DNA of 64,000 nt from Ornithinimicrobium ciconiae (GCF_007197575.1 NZ_CP041616.1:2914001-2978000), one strand, 5' to 3'; counted from the first letter of the stretch, positions 7,820 to 17,900 are shown. Notes: a model not told the origin generated them from the sequence alone. Numbers and translations are program-made.

Positions 7820-10507
7820 ATGAGCCCAGAGTCGAGTTCAGCCGCCCAGACCACCCGATACCTCTACGACCTCGCCGATGGCGATGCGTCGATGAAGGCG
7901 CTGCTCGGCGGGAAGGGAGCCAACGTCGCCGAGATGTTGCGCCTCGGCGTGCCGGTGCCCGACGGCTTCACGATCACCACGCAGGCCTCCATCGACTCGA
8001 TGAACACCGGCGGGGAGTGGCCGGCGAGCCTGTGGTCGGAGACTCAGGAGGCGTTGGAGCGCCTCGAGGAGCGCACCGGTCGGACCCTGGGGTCGGCGGA
8101 GCGCCCGCTGCTGGTCTCGGTCCGCTCCGGTGCCGTGGTCTCCATGCCCGGCATGATGGACACCATCCTCAACCTCGGGATCGGCGATTCGACGGTCGAG
8201 GCCCTCGGCGCCGAGTCCGACAACCCGCGCTTCGCCTGGGACTCCTACCGGCGCTTCATCCAGATGTACGGCGAGGTCGTCGAGGGTGTCCCGGCCCACG
8301 CCTTCGAGGACGAGCTCACCGCGCTGAAGCGCACCCGCGGCGTCGAGCAGGACACCGACCTGTCCGTCGAGGACCTCAAGGAACTCGTGGAGAAGTTCAA
8401 GTCCGTGGCGCGCGAGCACATGGGCGCCGAGTTCCCGACCGAGCCCCGTGAGCAGCTGCAGCGCGCCATCGACGCCGTCTTCCGGTCGTGGATGAACCCC
8501 CGTGCCGGGATCTACCGCAAGGCCCACGGCATCTCCGACAGCCTGGGCACCGCCGTCAATGTCATGCAGATGGTCTTCGGCAACCGCGGCGACACCTCCG
8601 CGACCGGCGTCTGCTTCACCCGCAACCCGTCCACCGGCGCGCAGGAGCTCTATGGCGAGTTCCTGGTCAACGCCCAGGGCGAGGACGTCGTCGCCGGCAT
8701 CCGCACCCCGCGCCCGCTGGCGGAGATGGAGTCCGTGCTGCCCGAGGCCTACGGTCAACTGCTCGACACGATGAAGCGTCTTGAGGGCCACTACGGCGAC
8801 ATGCAGGACATCGAGTTCACCGTGGAGGAGGGGACCCTCTATCTCCTCCAGACCCGCAACGGCAAGCGCACCGCCCCCGCAGCCTTCAAGGTCGCTCGCG
8901 ACCTGGTCGAGGAGGGCGTCATCACCAAGGAGCAGGCGCTGCGGCGCATCGAGGCCGGCCAGCTCGACCAGCTGCTCCACCCGGCCATCGATCCGGACCA
9001 CGGAAAGACCCCCATCACCAAGGGCCTCAACGCCTCCCCCGGCGCTGCCGTCGGTGAGATCGTCTTCGACTCCGACACGGCCGAGGCCCGCGGCAAGGCT
9101 GGAGACGCGGTCATCCTGGTCCGCTGGGAGACCACTCCCGACGACATCGCCGGCACCATCGCCGCCCAGGGTGTGCTCACCGCACACGGTGGCATGACCT
9201 CCCACGCGGCGGTCGTCGCCCGCGGCATGGGCAAGCCCTGCGTGGCGGGTGCGTCGGCGGCCAAGATCGACGCCGCCGCCAAGAAGGTCACCATCGGGGA
9301 CACGGTGCTCCACGAGGGCGACACGATCACCCTGGACGGGTCCACCGGCGAGGTGTATGCCGGGGCGCTCGAGCTCGTTCCGCCGCAGGTCAACGAGGAC
9401 TTCTCGGCTGTGGTCGGCTGGGCCGACGAGGTGCGCCGGATGGACGTCCGGGCCAACGCTGACAACGGCGAGGACGCAGCCCGAGCCCGCGAGTTCGGCG
9501 CGCAGGGCATCGGCCTGTGCCGCACTGAGCACATGTTCATGGCCGAGGACCGCCTCCCGGCCGTCCGCGAGATGATCCTCGCCGACGACGAGGAGTCCCG
9601 CGCAGCTGCTCTGGAGAAGATCCTGCCCATGCAGCAGGCCGACTTCGAGGCAATCTTCGAGGCGATGAGTGGCCTGCCGGTGACGATCCGACTGCTCGAC
9701 CCGCCGCTGCACGAGTTCCTGCCCGACCTGGTCGAGCAGGCCCTGACCGTGCAGCGCCTAGAGCTGCAGGGTGGCACCGACGCGGAGCTGCGTGAGGCGC
9801 GGCTGCTGCTGTCCCAGGTCAAGAAGCTCACCGAGATGAACCCCATGCTCGGCACCCGCGGCGTCCGCCTGGCCCTGCTCTACCCCGAGATCCCGACGAT
9901 GCAGGTGCGTGCCATCGCCCGCGCCGCCTTCGCGGTCCGCGAGCGCGGCGGCGAGCCGATCGTGGAGATCATGGTGCCGCTGGTCGCCTACGCAGAGGAG
10001 CTGCGACGTCTCCGCGAGCTCATCGAGGACACCCTCGCTGAGGAGTTTGAGGCAGCGGGCCAGCAGTTCGACTACACGGTCGGCACGATGATCGAGCTGC
10101 CGCGGGCGGCCGTCGTCGCCGACCAGATCGCCGAGCACGCCGACTTCTTCTCCTTCGGCACCAACGACCTCACCCAGACCGGCATCGGCATCTCCCGGGA
10201 CGACGCCGAGGGTTCCTTCCTGGCGCCCTATGTCGATGACGACATCGTGCCGGACAACCCGTTCGCCTCGATCGACATCGACGGCGTAGGCGGTCTAGTG
10301 CGCCTGGGCACCGAGGGCGGTCGCAGCACGAAGTCCGACCTCAAGGTGGGTGTCTGTGGTGAGCACGGCGGCGACCCCGCCTCGATCACCTTCTTTGAGT
10401 CGATCGGCCTGGACTACGTGTCCTGCTCGCCGTTCCGGGTGCCGATCGCACGGTTCGCAGCCGCGCGGGCCGTCCTCGACGCGCAGGACCAGGCGGGCGA
10501 CGGCTGA
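7820..10507 (+). CDS. ppdK: Pyruvate, phosphate dikinase
   Basis: PPDK interconverts pyruvate, ATP and phosphate with PEP, AMP and pyrophosphate. The 895-residue protein has the family's usual length and order: an N-terminal ATP-grasp part (LGGKGANVAEM, SVRSGAVVSMPGMMDT), the swivelling phosphohistidine domain and a C-terminal PEP/pyruvate barrel. The catalytic His is residue 462 in GGMTSHAAVVARGMGKP, with Thr460 as the expected regulatory phosphorylation site. Cys846 in VGVCGEHGGD is the barrel's proton donor. ATG 7820 follows GAGGAG. The regulator gene lies directly upstream, and the FhuF-like gene begins at or just after its stop. Confidence 0.97.
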   Translation: MSPESSSAAQTTRYLYDLADGDASMKALLGGKGANVAEMLRLGVPVPDGFTITTQASIDSMNTGGEWPASLWSETQEALERLEERTGRTLGSAERPLLVSVRSGAVVSMPGMMDTILNLGIGDSTVEALGAESDNPRFAWDSYRRFIQMYGEVVEGVPAHAFEDELTALKRTRGVEQDTDLSVEDLKELVEKFKSVAREHMGAEFPTEPREQLQRAIDAVFRSWMNPRAGIYRKAHGISDSLGTAVNVMQMVFGNRGDTSATGVCFTRNPSTGAQELYGEFLVNAQGEDVVAGIRTPRPLAEMESVLPEAYGQLLDTMKRLEGHYGDMQDIEFTVEEGTLYLLQTRNGKRTAPAAFKVARDLVEEGVITKEQALRRIEAGQLDQLLHPAIDPDHGKTPITKGLNASPGAAVGEIVFDSDTAEARGKAGDAVILVRWETTPDDIAGTIAAQGVLTAHGGMTSHAAVVARGMGKPCVAGASAAKIDAAAKKVTIGDTVLHEGDTITLDGSTGEVYAGALELVPPQVNEDFSAVVGWADEVRRMDVRANADNGEDAARAREFGAQGIGLCRTEHMFMAEDRLPAVREMILADDEESRAAALEKILPMQQADFEAIFEAMSGLPVTIRLLDPPLHEFLPDLVEQALTVQRLELQGGTDAELREARLLLSQVKKLTEMNPMLGTRGVRLALLYPEIPTMQVRAIARAAFAVRERGGEPIVEIMVPLVAYAEELRRLRELIEDTLAEEFEAAGQQFDYTVGTMIELPRAAVVADQIAEHADFFSFGTNDLTQTGIGISRDDAEGSFLAPYVDDDIVPDNPFASIDIDGVGGLVRLGTEGGRSTKSDLKVGVCGEHGGDPASITFFESIGLDYVSCSPFRVPIARFAAARAVLDAQDQAGDG

Positions 10508-10566
10508 GCGGCGCACTGCCTCCCGCGCAGCGGGCCGCCGAGCTCACCGAGCTCGGCGGCTTTGCC

Positions 10567-11343
10567 GTGTTCCAGGTCGACGCGGAGGGGCTGCTGCCCC
10601 TGACCACGGCCCTGGACGCCGACCACCTGGCCGAACGTTTCGCCGCCACCAGGGTCGGCCTGGCCACCGGCACCGGACTGCCACTGGCTGAGGTGCTCCC
10701 CAGGACCGCCGTCTCGGCGGCCCAGGTCGGGCTCGTGTCCCGCTTCTGGTCGATCGCCCTGGCCTCTGTGGCGCTGCACGGCTGGGTGCCTGACCTGACG
10801 CCCGATCGGGTGCGGGTGGACCCGAGTCACCGCAACCCCTCCCCTCTGGCCCTCGAGGATCCCGGGGCGGGGCGGTCCGTGGTCGGGCTCACGGAGACGG
10901 TCGCAGCGGTGGAGGAGCTCGTCGTCCACGGCGCCGTCGCAGCGGTCACCGACGCCTGCCGTGAGCACGGGCGCACGTCGGCGAACGTCCTGGTGAGCAA
11001 TGCCGCATCCAGCCTCGTGGCGGCCGCACGGGTCCTGGGCGGCAAGGTGCCCACGCGGGCGTCCCACCTGGAGGCCGTCTCCCGCCAGTTGCTCGAACGT
11101 CCGTGGTTGGCGGCCGGGGGCGCCTACCAGAGCGTCACGGTCGAGGTAGTGGCCAGCTCTGAGGCCGACACCGAGACCGACACTGAGGCCGACACCGAGA
11201 CCGACCCCGAGACCAACCCGGCGGCCGGCTCAACGCAGTTCAAGCGCACCGGGTGCTGCCTCTACTACCGCCTGCCGGGCCACGGCCTCTGCCCAGACTG
11301 CGTGCTCGTGCGCCCCGGCCACGCGGCCGACGACCACCACTGA
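10567..11343 (+). CDS. FhuF-like (2Fe-2S)-binding protein
   Basis: The 258-residue protein ends in the FhuF C-terminal iron-sulfur signature: CC, then CPDC ten residues later (GCCLYYRLP, LCPDC). Relatives reduce ferric siderophores in the cytoplasm. An acidic segment of repeated TETD/EADT units, coded by near-identical 12-nt DNA repeats around 11161-11220, is inserted just before the Fe-S motif. The first standard start in frame is GTG 10567, which has no clear ribosome-binding site. The frame is open back to ppdK and reads sensibly (LPPAQRAAELTELGGFAVF), so translation may begin earlier, for example at CTG 10504, which overlaps the ppdK stop. Confidence 0.8.
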   Translation: MFQVDAEGLLPLTTALDADHLAERFAATRVGLATGTGLPLAEVLPRTAVSAAQVGLVSRFWSIALASVALHGWVPDLTPDRVRVDPSHRNPSPLALEDPGAGRSVVGLTETVAAVEELVVHGAVAAVTDACREHGRTSANVLVSNAASSLVAAARVLGGKVPTRASHLEAVSRQLLERPWLAAGGAYQSVTVEVVASSEADTETDTEADTETDPETNPAAGSTQFKRTGCCLYYRLPGHGLCPDCVLVRPGHAADDHH

Positions 11344-11414
11344 GCGGCACCACGAACGGTCCGGCCAGCACGTGGCTCGAGCAGCTGCTCTCCGCTGACT
11401 CTTGAGGCGTTCTC

Positions 11415-11456
11415 GGTGTTGCGGAACCAGCCGTCGAGCAACGGTTCCGCGACACC
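11415..11456. terminator. Inverted repeat between convergent genes
   Basis: GGTGTTGCGGAACC (11415-11428) pairs with GGTTCCGCGACACC (11443-11456), 13 of 14 positions, around a 14-nt loop. It lies between the convergent FhuF-like and amidohydrolase genes and could stop transcripts from either side. Confidence 0.6.
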
Positions 11457-11468
11457 GGGACCGCATGA

Positions 11469-11490
11469 CGCTTTCGCCTCGACGAAAGCG
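11469..11490. terminator. Second short hairpin between convergent genes
   Basis: CGCTTTCG and CGAAAGCG form a perfect 8-bp stem around 6 nt, 5 nt from the end of the amidohydrolase gene. On the minus strand it follows that gene directly, so it most likely serves it. Confidence 0.6.
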
Positions 11491-11495
11491 ACAGG

Positions 11496-12686
11496 TCAGC
11501 GGGTCAGGACGGTGCCGCGTCGTTCCTGCTCGTCATAGCTGTAGACCTCGCGGCCCTCGATCCACACCCGCAGGGCGCGGGACTGCAGGTCGATCGGGTC
11601 GCCGGACCACAGCACCAGGTCGGCGTCCTTACCGACCGCCAGCGACCCCACCCGGTCGGCCACCCCCATCACCTCGGCCGGGTTGATGGTCACGGACCGC
11701 AGCGCGGCATCGCGGTCCATCCCCTCGCGCACCGCGAGCGCGACCTGGGTGATGAGGTGCTCGATCGGGACGACGGGGTGGTCGGTGATGATCGAGACCT
11801 TGACTCCAGCCCGGTCGAGGATGCCGGGCGCCGCCGGGGTGCGCTCCCGCACCTCGACCTTGGAGCGGCTGACGATGAGGGGGCCATAGAGCACCGGGAT
11901 CCCCTTCTCCGCAATCAGGTCGGCGATCAGGTAGCTCTCGGTGCCATGGTCGAGAACGAGCTCGTAGCCGAACTCCTCGGCGATCCGGATGGCTGTGGCG
12001 ATGTCGTCGGCCCGGTGGCAGTGCTGACGCCACGGGATCTCGCGGTTGAGGACCTGGACGAGGGCCTGGTTGACCAGGTGCCCCTCGGCATACTCGCCCT
12101 CGGCGGTGGTCTTGGCGGTCTTCTCGAGGTAGTTGCGGGCCTCGGTGAAGGCCTTGCGCAGGATCAGCGCGACGCCGAGCCGGGTGGAGGGGGTCTTCTT
12201 CTGGTCGCCGTAGACACGCTTGGGGTTCTCGCCGAGGGCGGCCTTGAGACCGGAGGGGCTGCGCAGCACCATCTCATCGACATAGCGGCCGTAGGTCTTC
12301 AGAGCGACGGTGAGCCCGCCGATCGGGTTGCCCGAGCCGGGGTTGACGTTGACGGAGGTGATGCCGCCTGCGAGGGCGTCGTCGAAGCCCTGCTCGCGCG
12401 GGTTGATGCCGTCCAGTGCCCGAGCGGCTGCCATGACGGGATCGGTCATCTCGTTGGTGTCCTGGCCGGCCCAGCCCTCGCCCTCCTCCCACACCCCGAG
12501 GTGGACGTGGGCGTCGATCAGGCCCGGGAGCACCCACTGGCCACCGGCGTTGATGGTCTCCGCACCGTCCGGGACCTCGATCTCGGCCCCGAGTGCCGTG
12601 ATCGTGCCGTTGTCCACGACGATCGTCCCCTCGAACGGCTCTCCGTCAACCGGGACGACGTGGGCATTGGTGATGGCCAGGGTCAT
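11496..12686 (-). CDS. Amidohydrolase, imidazolonepropionase-like
   Basis: The 396-residue protein is a metal-dependent amidohydrolase. The metal-binding HxH is in GLIDAHVHLG near residue 65, a further conserved His occurs in IPWRQHCHRADDI, and DHPVV and the C-terminal GKDADLVLWSGDP are typical of the imidazolonepropionase-like group. A few members of this group hydrolyse cyclic amides or dipeptides; the substrate is unknown here. ATG 12686 is preceded by GGAGGAG at the right distance; an upstream extension to 12857 adds residues unlike the family. It ends at the two hairpins at 11415-11490. Confidence 0.85.
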   Translation of the reverse strand: MTLAITNAHVVPVDGEPFEGTIVVDNGTITALGAEIEVPDGAETINAGGQWVLPGLIDAHVHLGVWEEGEGWAGQDTNEMTDPVMAAARALDGINPREQGFDDALAGGITSVNVNPGSGNPIGGLTVALKTYGRYVDEMVLRSPSGLKAALGENPKRVYGDQKKTPSTRLGVALILRKAFTEARNYLEKTAKTTAEGEYAEGHLVNQALVQVLNREIPWRQHCHRADDIATAIRIAEEFGYELVLDHGTESYLIADLIAEKGIPVLYGPLIVSRSKVEVRERTPAAPGILDRAGVKVSIITDHPVVPIEHLITQVALAVREGMDRDAALRSVTINPAEVMGVADRVGSLAVGKDADLVLWSGDPIDLQSRALRVWIEGREVYSYDEQERRGTVLTR

Positions 12687-13081
12687 GGGCTCTCCTCCAG
12701 AGTCAGGCTGCCGGCTGTGCCGACGTGGACAGGGCTGATGCCCTCTCTCCCCCACCTTAGGCAAAGCCTGCCCCGCCCCTATTCCACGGGGCACCTGTGA
12801 CTCATCACTCAGATTTTCGGGCAGGTTAGTAGACGAAAACTCTTGTGCGGGCTTCAACTACCTGTGAGGATAGGAACGCTGTGCGCAACCGTCTGTTGGC
12901 ACAACAAGAACAACCAGGTCACGATGAGGTGCCCTGTTGCGTGTTCCTCCGGCCCAGACTTCACGTGTGTCTGACTGGGGATCACGCTACACCAGTCATC
13001 GGGCGACAGATACGCGGGTCACCCGTCAGCACCCGGGTGACCTCATGGGGTCCGAACCGGGAGAAGAACGAGGAGTAATCG
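12687..13081 (+). other. 395-bp gap: amidohydrolase promoter side and long whiB1 leader
   Basis: No gene is supported here. A GTG-started frame of 77 codons from 12845 to 13078 ends just before whiB1 but has no family resemblance and no ribosome-binding site. A hairpin (GGTCACCC at 13017-13024 with GGGTGACC at 13035-13042, 10-nt loop) lies about 40 nt before the whiB1 start and could affect its translation or transcript length. I could not identify a convincing -10 for whiB1. An imperfect TTAGGCAAAGCCTGCC at 12757-12772 resembles half of an iron box. Confidence 0.6.
13017..13042 (+). promoter_or_regulatory. Hairpin in the whiB1 leader
   Basis: An 8-bp perfect stem (GGTCACCC/GGGTGACC) with a 10-nt loop ends 39 nt before ATG 13082 and 25 nt before the GAGGAG ribosome-binding site. 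It could be an RNA control element or an operator; the sequence alone does not decide. Confidence 0.4.
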
Positions 13082-13330
13082 ATGGATTGGCGCAATCGCG
13101 CTGCCTGCTTGGATGAGGACCCAGAGCTGTTCTTCCCGATCGGCAACACTGGTCCCGCCCTGCAGCAGATCGAGGAGGCCAAGGCCGTCTGCCGACGCTG
13201 CCCCGTCATGGACACGTGCCTGAAGTGGGCTCTTGAGACCGGCCAGGACGCCGGTGTCTGGGGCGGACTCTCAGAGGACGAGCGACGAGCCCTGAAGCGC
13301 CGCAAGGCGCGCGCCCGCAGAGCTGGCTGA
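13082..13330 (+). CDS. whiB1: WhiB1-type Fe-S transcriptional regulator
   Basis: This 82-residue protein is a WhiB-family regulator that binds a [4Fe-4S] cluster and, in mycobacteria, the primary sigma factor. The four cluster cysteines are C9, C37, C40 and C46 (VCRRCPVMDTC). The GVWGG turn is at 58-62 and is followed by a basic tail (KRRKARARR). The length and the start MDWRNRAACLDEDPELFFP match WhiB1 (WblE of Streptomyces). The divergent or convergent partner next door, pdtaS, is the same neighbour as in M. tuberculosis (Rv3219/Rv3220c), which supports the assignment. ATG 13082 follows GAGGAG. Its long leader is described separately. Confidence 0.93.
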   Translation: MDWRNRAACLDEDPELFFPIGNTGPALQQIEEAKAVCRRCPVMDTCLKWALETGQDAGVWGGLSEDERRALKRRKARARRAG

Positions 13331-13338
13331 CCGCACCG

Positions 13339-14856
13339 TCAGCCCTCTGCAGACAGACCGCGGAGCCGCACGACGAACCGGACGACGGTTCCGTGCGGTT
13401 CCTGCTTTTCCCAGGTGATCTCACCCCGCAGGTCGCTGATCAACGCCTGGACGATCTGCATGCCGAGCCCGGTGCCGGGCTGGTGGTCATCCGGCAGCCC
13501 GCACCCGTTGTCGGTGACAGTCACGGTGAGCATGCCGCCGGGCTCCGGCGTCTCCTGGTCACGGCGGACTCCTTCCCCCCGGTGGGCCTCCACGACGACC
13601 GCGCCGGCGGGGGTGCCGTCCTGGGTGGGGGTGCCGGTGTCGAAGGCGTGCTCCACGGCGTTGTGCACCAGCTCGGCCAGGATCATCGCCAGCGGGGTGG
13701 CGTCCTCCGCGCGGATCCGTCCGAAGGACCCGCGGTGCTCTGCCACCACGCGCGCGTCGCCCTGGGAGGCCACCTCCACGGTGGCCCGGGCGATCCGCAC
13801 GGCGATCTCGTCGAAGAGCACGGTCTCGTCGAACCCGTGGCTGAGGATGTCGTGCACCAGGGCAACCGTTGAGATGCGTCGTCCGGCCTCCCGCAGCGCG
13901 GCCTGCGCCCCTTGGTCGGACAGACGGCGGGACTGCAGGCGCAACAGCGCCGAGACCGTCTGCAGGTTGTTCTTCACCCGATGGTGGATCTCCCGGATCG
14001 TGGCGTCCTTGGTGAGCAGTTCCCGCTCCCGGCGGCGCAGTTCACTGACGTCCCGCAGCAGGATCATCGCGCCATAGCGAGTGCCGTGGTCGAGTAGCGG
14101 CACGGCGCGCATCGTCAGGTTGATCCGTGAGGTCTCGATCTCGGTGCCCCAGGGCGCACGGCCGGTCAGCACCAGCGGCATCATCTCGTCGACGGTCCCC
14201 CCCGTTGGGAGCCGGCTGGTGACGATCTCGGAGAGATAGGTGCCGGCGACCTGGGCCGTGTAGCCCAGCCGCCGCAGCGCCGAGATCGCATTGGGGCTGG
14301 CATAGTCGATGTGCCCCTCCGCATCCAACCGCAGCACCCCGTCACCGACGCGCGGGGTGCCTCGCCCGATCCCGGTGGGTGCCAACTCGCTGGGGAAGCT
14401 GCCCTGCCCGACCATCCGCAGCAGCATCTGGGCCAGCTGCAGATAGTTGACCTCCAGTCCGCCCTGCTGACGCATGCTGTGCAGGTCGGTATGCCGGACC
14501 AGGACTGCCACGGTCCGGCCCGCCCGGACCACCGGAACGTACTGCTCGCGCACCGAGCCCGCCTGGGGCGGTTCGACCGAACGTCCACTCTGGCGCACCT
14601 GATCCAGAATGCTCCGACGCACCGCGTCAGGGGCAAGTCCGACGACGTCGTCGTGGTAGAAGTTGGGGCCGGTGGTGGGCCGGGCATGCGCCACCAGCAC
14701 CCAGTCGTCGGCCCTGGCCTCCGAGAGCACCCAGAGGGTCAGGTCCGAGAAGGACAGGTCTGCCACCATCTGCCAGTCGCTGACCAGACGGTGCAGCCAG
14801 TCAGCGTCGGCGCGCGGCAGGGACGCCTGACCCAGGGCATCACGAAGCGTCGGCAC
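13339..14856 (-). CDS. pdtaS: Sensor histidine kinase PdtaS
   Basis: The 505-residue soluble kinase has an N-terminal GAF-type domain (about 1-150), a PAS domain (about 170-275), a HisKA_2 region with the paired histidines H291-H292 in EIHHRVKNNLQTV, and a C-terminal ATPase domain (ELVHNAVEHAF, DNGCGLPD). It lacks membrane segments. In mycobacteria PdtaS works with the RNA-binding response regulator PdtaR; no pdtaR gene is present in this window. The GTG start at 14856 is 6 nt after TAGTCT on the minus strand, so the mRNA is probably leaderless. It converges on whiB1 with 8 bp between the stops. Confidence 0.93.
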   Translation of the reverse strand: MPTLRDALGQASLPRADADWLHRLVSDWQMVADLSFSDLTLWVLSEARADDWVLVAHARPTTGPNFYHDDVVGLAPDAVRRSILDQVRQSGRSVEPPQAGSVREQYVPVVRAGRTVAVLVRHTDLHSMRQQGGLEVNYLQLAQMLLRMVGQGSFPSELAPTGIGRGTPRVGDGVLRLDAEGHIDYASPNAISALRRLGYTAQVAGTYLSEIVTSRLPTGGTVDEMMPLVLTGRAPWGTEIETSRINLTMRAVPLLDHGTRYGAMILLRDVSELRRRERELLTKDATIREIHHRVKNNLQTVSALLRLQSRRLSDQGAQAALREAGRRISTVALVHDILSHGFDETVLFDEIAVRIARATVEVASQGDARVVAEHRGSFGRIRAEDATPLAMILAELVHNAVEHAFDTGTPTQDGTPAGAVVVEAHRGEGVRRDQETPEPGGMLTVTVTDNGCGLPDDHQPGTGLGMQIVQALISDLRGEITWEKQEPHGTVVRFVVRLRGLSAEG

Positions 14857-14862
14857 GTCCGC

Positions 14863-14868
14863 AGACTA
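14863..14868 (-). promoter_or_regulatory. -10 hexamer TAGTCT, leaderless type, for pdtaS
   Basis: TAGTCT on the minus strand is separated from GTG 14856 by exactly 6 nt. There is no ribosome-binding site between them. Confidence 0.6.
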
Positions 14869-14915
14869 ACGCGACGCCACCCCAGGTGCTGCACCCGAGT
14901 CCTTCACGCTGGCGG

Positions 14916-17900
14916 TCAGGCGTTGGCGCCCTGACGCACCAGGCCGCGCAGCGCTCGCAGCGCCACGGACAGTGGGCCCATCCCCGGGGAGTCCAACCGG
15001 TCGACGTTGCGTAGCACCTGGCTGACCCTGGTGAGCGACTCGGCGTTGGCCTCCGCCCAGCCCTCCAGCTGGTCCCGGCCTCGGGCCTCCGACGCCTCGC
15101 TGCTGGCGAGGACGGTGCGGGTCAGAGCCTTCAGCACGCCATACATGTCGTCGCGCATCGCGCCGCGCGCCAGGGAGTCCCACCGGTCCTGGCGAGGCAG
15201 CTCGGCGATCCGGTTGAGTAGGTTGTCGATCCGGAAGCGTTCGGACACGGCGAAGTAGAGGGCTGCCGTCTCCTCGACCGGACGGTTGGTCTCCTCCGCG
15301 ATCTCGACGATGTCCAGCACGGAGAAGGAGTCCAGCAGACCGGCATAGGTGACGGCCAGGTCCTGGGGCACGCCACCCTCCTGCGCCCGCTGTGCCTGTC
15401 CGTCGAAGCGTTCCCGCTCGCCGGCCCGCAGCAGCCCGCTCAGCTCCGGTCGCAGGGCCGCGACCGGCTCGCGGAACCGCTCGATCTCCTCCTCGATGCT
15501 CCCGGTGAGGGACTGGTTGTTGAGGAACCAGCGCACGCTGCGGTCCATCAGCCGCCGGAACTCAAGGTAGAGATCGGTCTGCAGGCGCGTGGCGACGGTG
15601 TTGTCGAGCGCCTCGACCTGGGCCATGAAGCCGGCCATGTCGAAAACCTCCCGGCACACCACGAAGGCGCGGGCGATCTGCGGGATGGTTGCCCCGGTCT
15701 CCTCGATGCACCGGAAGGCGAAGGTGATGCCTCCGCGGTTGACCATGTCGTTGGCCAGACCGTTGACGATGATCTGGCGGCGGAGCGGGTGCTCGACCAG
15801 ACGCTCGGGCACCCGCTCCTGCAGGGGCCCCGGGAAGTAGCCGGTCAACGAGGACTCGAAGAACGGGTTATCGGGTAGTTCGGACTCGTTCAGCTGCTCC
15901 TTCAGCTCCAGCTTGGAGTAGGCCACCAGGACCGCGAAAGCCGGTGAGGTCAGGCCGCGGCCCTCCTCCTCCAGAGCGACCATCGCCCGGTCGCTGGGCA
16001 GAAACTCCAGCTCACGGTCCAACCCCGCGTGCTCACCCAGGTGGGAGATCAGCCTGCGGTGGACCGCTGCCATCACCCCGCCCTGGTCGCGGGCGTTGCC
16101 GATCAGGACGTTCTGCTCATAGTTGGTGCGCAGCACCCGGCGCGCAACCTCATCGGTCATCGAGGCCAGGAGCTCGTCACGCTCCTCGAGCGTCATCTCC
16201 CCCTCAGCGACAGCGGGCGCGAGGGCGATCTTGATGTTCACCTCATGGTCAGAGGTGTCCACTCCGGCAGAGTTGTCGATCGCGTCGGTGTTGATGTGGA
16301 TGCCGGACCGGGCAGCCTCGATGCGCCCGCGCTGGCTGAAGCCGAGGTTGCCGCCCTCGCCCACCACCTTGACCCGCAGCTCGCCACCGTTGATCCGGAT
16401 GGCGTCGTTGGCCCGGTCGCCGATGTCGCTGTCGCTCTCCTCCGCGGACTTCACATAGGTGCCGATGCCACCATTCCACAGCAGGTCCACCGGCGCCTTG
16501 AGCACGGCGCGGAGCAACTCGTTGGGGGCCATGGAGGTCACGCCCTCCTCGAGCCCCAGGACCTCACGCACCTCGGGTGAGATCTCGATCGACTTGGCAG
16601 ACCGCGGGTGGACCCCACCGCCGGCACTGATCAGGGAGGAGTCGTAGTCCGCCCAGCTCGACCCCGGCAGGTCGAACAACCGCTGCCGCTCGGCGAAGGA
16701 GGTGGCGGCGTCGGGGCTGGGGTCCAGGAAGACGTGCCGGTGGTCGAACGCGGCGACCAGCCGGATGTGCTCGGAGAGCAGCATGCCGTTGCCGAAGACG
16801 TCACCGCTCATGTCACCGATGCCGACCGCGGTGAAGTCCTCGCTCTGCGTGTCGTGTCCGAGCTCGCGGAAGTGGCGCTTGACCGACTCCCACGCGCCGC
16901 GGGCCGTGATGCCCATCCCCTTGTGGTCATAGCCGGCAGAGCCACCGGAGGCGAAAGCGTCGTCCAGCCAGAATCCGTAGTCCCGGGAGACCCCGTTGGC
17001 GATGTCACTGAACTTGGCCGTGCCCTTGTCGGCCGCGACCACGAGATAGCTGTCGTCGCCGTCCCGGCGCACGACGCGCTCCGGCGGCACGATGTCGTTG
17101 CCGACCCGGTTGTCCGTGACGTCCAGCAGACCCTTGATGAAGATCCGGTAGCAGCCGATGCCCTCGTTGAGCCAGGCCTCCCGGTCGCTGGGGTCCGGCA
17201 GCTGCTTGGCCACGAAGCCACCCTTGGAACCGGTCGGCACGATCACGGCGTTCTTGACCATCTGTGCCTTGACCAGGCCAAGGACCTCGGTGCGGAAGTC
17301 CTCCCGTCGGTCACTCCAGCGCAACCCACCGCGGGCGACCGGCCCGAAGCGCAGGTGGACCCCCTCGGCACGGGGTGCGTAGACCCAGACCTCGTAGGCC
17401 GGGCGGGGCTCGGGCAGTCCCTCGATGTCGCGGGGGCTGAGCTTGAGCGAGACGTGCGGCTTGGCTCTGCCGTCCTCGTCCAACTGGTAGAAGTTGGTCC
17501 GGAGCGTGCCCTCGACCACGGACACCAGGGAGCGGATGATCCTGTCCTGGTCGAGGCTGGCCACCTCGTTGAGGGCCTCGTGGATGCGGGCGATCACCTC
17601 GGCCGCCCCCTCGTCCCGGGTGGCGGCATCGGCGTCGGTGTCGGGATCGAACCTGACCGTGAAGTGCTCCACCAGCATCCGGGCGATGTGTGGGTTAGTG
17701 ACCAGCGCCTCCTCAAGATAGTCGAGGCTGAACGAGCCCACCTGACGCAGGTAGCGCACCAGGGTGCGCAGGATGACCACGGAACGCCACGACAGGTCGG
17801 CGTCCAGCACCAGGGAGTTCAGGCTGTCGCTCTCACCCTGCCGGCTCCAGGCAACCGCGAACGCCTCCTCGAAGTCTGCGGCGACCTCCTCTGCGGTGCG

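Noticed and set aside
12757..12772. An iron-box-like TTAGGCAAAGCCTGCC
   Set aside because: Only about half of the IdeR/DmdR consensus positions match and the right half-site is poor; the neighbouring genes are not iron genes.
12845..13078. A 77-codon leader ORF before whiB1
   Set aside because: No ribosome-binding site, no leaderless hexamer at the right spacing and no family resemblance.
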